The notes under the pieces are model-generated. The model was given only the letters and a program-made list of their open reading frames with translations. It did not search any database and was not told the DNA's origin. The translations under genes and the position numbers were made by a program. DNA of 5,450 nt from Planctomycetia bacterium (GTDB lineage Bacteria > Planctomycetota > Phycisphaerae > Phycisphaerales > UBA1924): assembly GCA_005776545.1 (NCBI GenBank), contig SXOY01000080.1:1-5450 (forward strand), written 5' to 3'. Positions 5,329 through 5,450 of this stretch are shown piece by piece. Positions within the stretch are counted from its first letter, which is position 1. Every line of letters begins with the position of its first letter.

Positions 5329-5450
5329 ATGACGACTCATGTGCCCTCAAAATGCAATTCACTTGCCGCCATTGCTGGCTTTCTCGCAGTCGCCGCGGTG
5401 TATGCCGGTCCTCTTACTCCTGGCGCAGGTCCGGTTGCATCGACGTACAA
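5329..5450 (+). CDS. Exported protein, start only; possibly a beta-helix repeat protein
   Basis: Only the first 40 codons are in the window; the frame is open to the edge. A signal peptide is clear: polar N-terminus MTTHVPSKCNS, hydrophobic core LAAIAGFLAVAAV at 12-24, and a likely cut after Y25-A26. The mature part starts GPLTPGAGPVASTY. In planctomycetes I associate this opening with secreted proteins carrying right-handed parallel beta-helix repeats, but no repeat is visible here, so that assignment is inference. The ATG at 5329 is supported by AAAGGA at 5313-5318, 10 bases upstream. The gene is divergent from the thioredoxin-like gene. Its length and full function cannot be judged. Confidence 0.7.
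   Translation, partial: MTTHVPSKCNSLAAIAGFLAVAAVYAGPLTPGAGPVASTY

Overview
The window looks like a chromosomal piece from a Planctomycetes-type bacterium, most likely the class Phycisphaerae. Three things suggest this. The prepilin-like protein has the hydrophobic start typical of that phylum ([11 protein letters not shown] followed by a long I/L/A helix). There is a very small lipoprotein with an acidic, arginine-rich tail. At the right edge an exported protein begins with a GPLTPGAGPVASTY stretch, which I associate with planctomycete secreted beta-helix proteins. This placement is inference from protein style; there is no rRNA or other marker in the window.

Layout. All complete genes lie on the minus strand, so in transcription order they run from right to left. 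First comes a gene for an exported protein with two thioredoxin-like domains (4844 down to 3498). It is split by one in-frame TAA at 4347-4349, which leaves a 165-residue first half (4347-4844) and a second open half (3498-4322, possible GTG start). Its stop overlaps the start of trmL (2965-3501), a tRNA wobble-position 2'-O-methyltransferase, in an ATGA arrangement. A strong intrinsic terminator (2872-2924) follows trmL. Only about 20 bases beyond it starts a 78-residue lipoprotein gene (2615-2851). A gene-free stretch of about 670 bases (1947-2614) follows, rich in inverted repeats. Next is a prepilin-like gene (990-1946) with its own terminator (926-963), then a membrane-anchored amidase-fold protein (106-762). 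On the plus strand an exported protein starts at 5329 and runs off the window. It is divergent from the thioredoxin-like gene across a 484-base intergenic region.

How the parts relate. Apart from trmL, every gene product appears to be exported, anchored in a membrane or assembled at the cell surface, but there is no obvious single pathway. Only the thioredoxin-like gene and trmL look like one operon. The most interesting points are (1) the in-frame stop that cuts the double thioredoxin-like gene inside the fold of its first domain; (2) the loss of the CxxC redox motif in both thioredoxin-like domains; (3) the amidase-fold protein, in which two of the three expected zinc ligands are replaced (Q192 and S200); and (4) a 35-base imperfect palindrome directly next to a second stem-loop in the gene-free gap. 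I found no CRISPR array, transposase, tRNA or rRNA gene.
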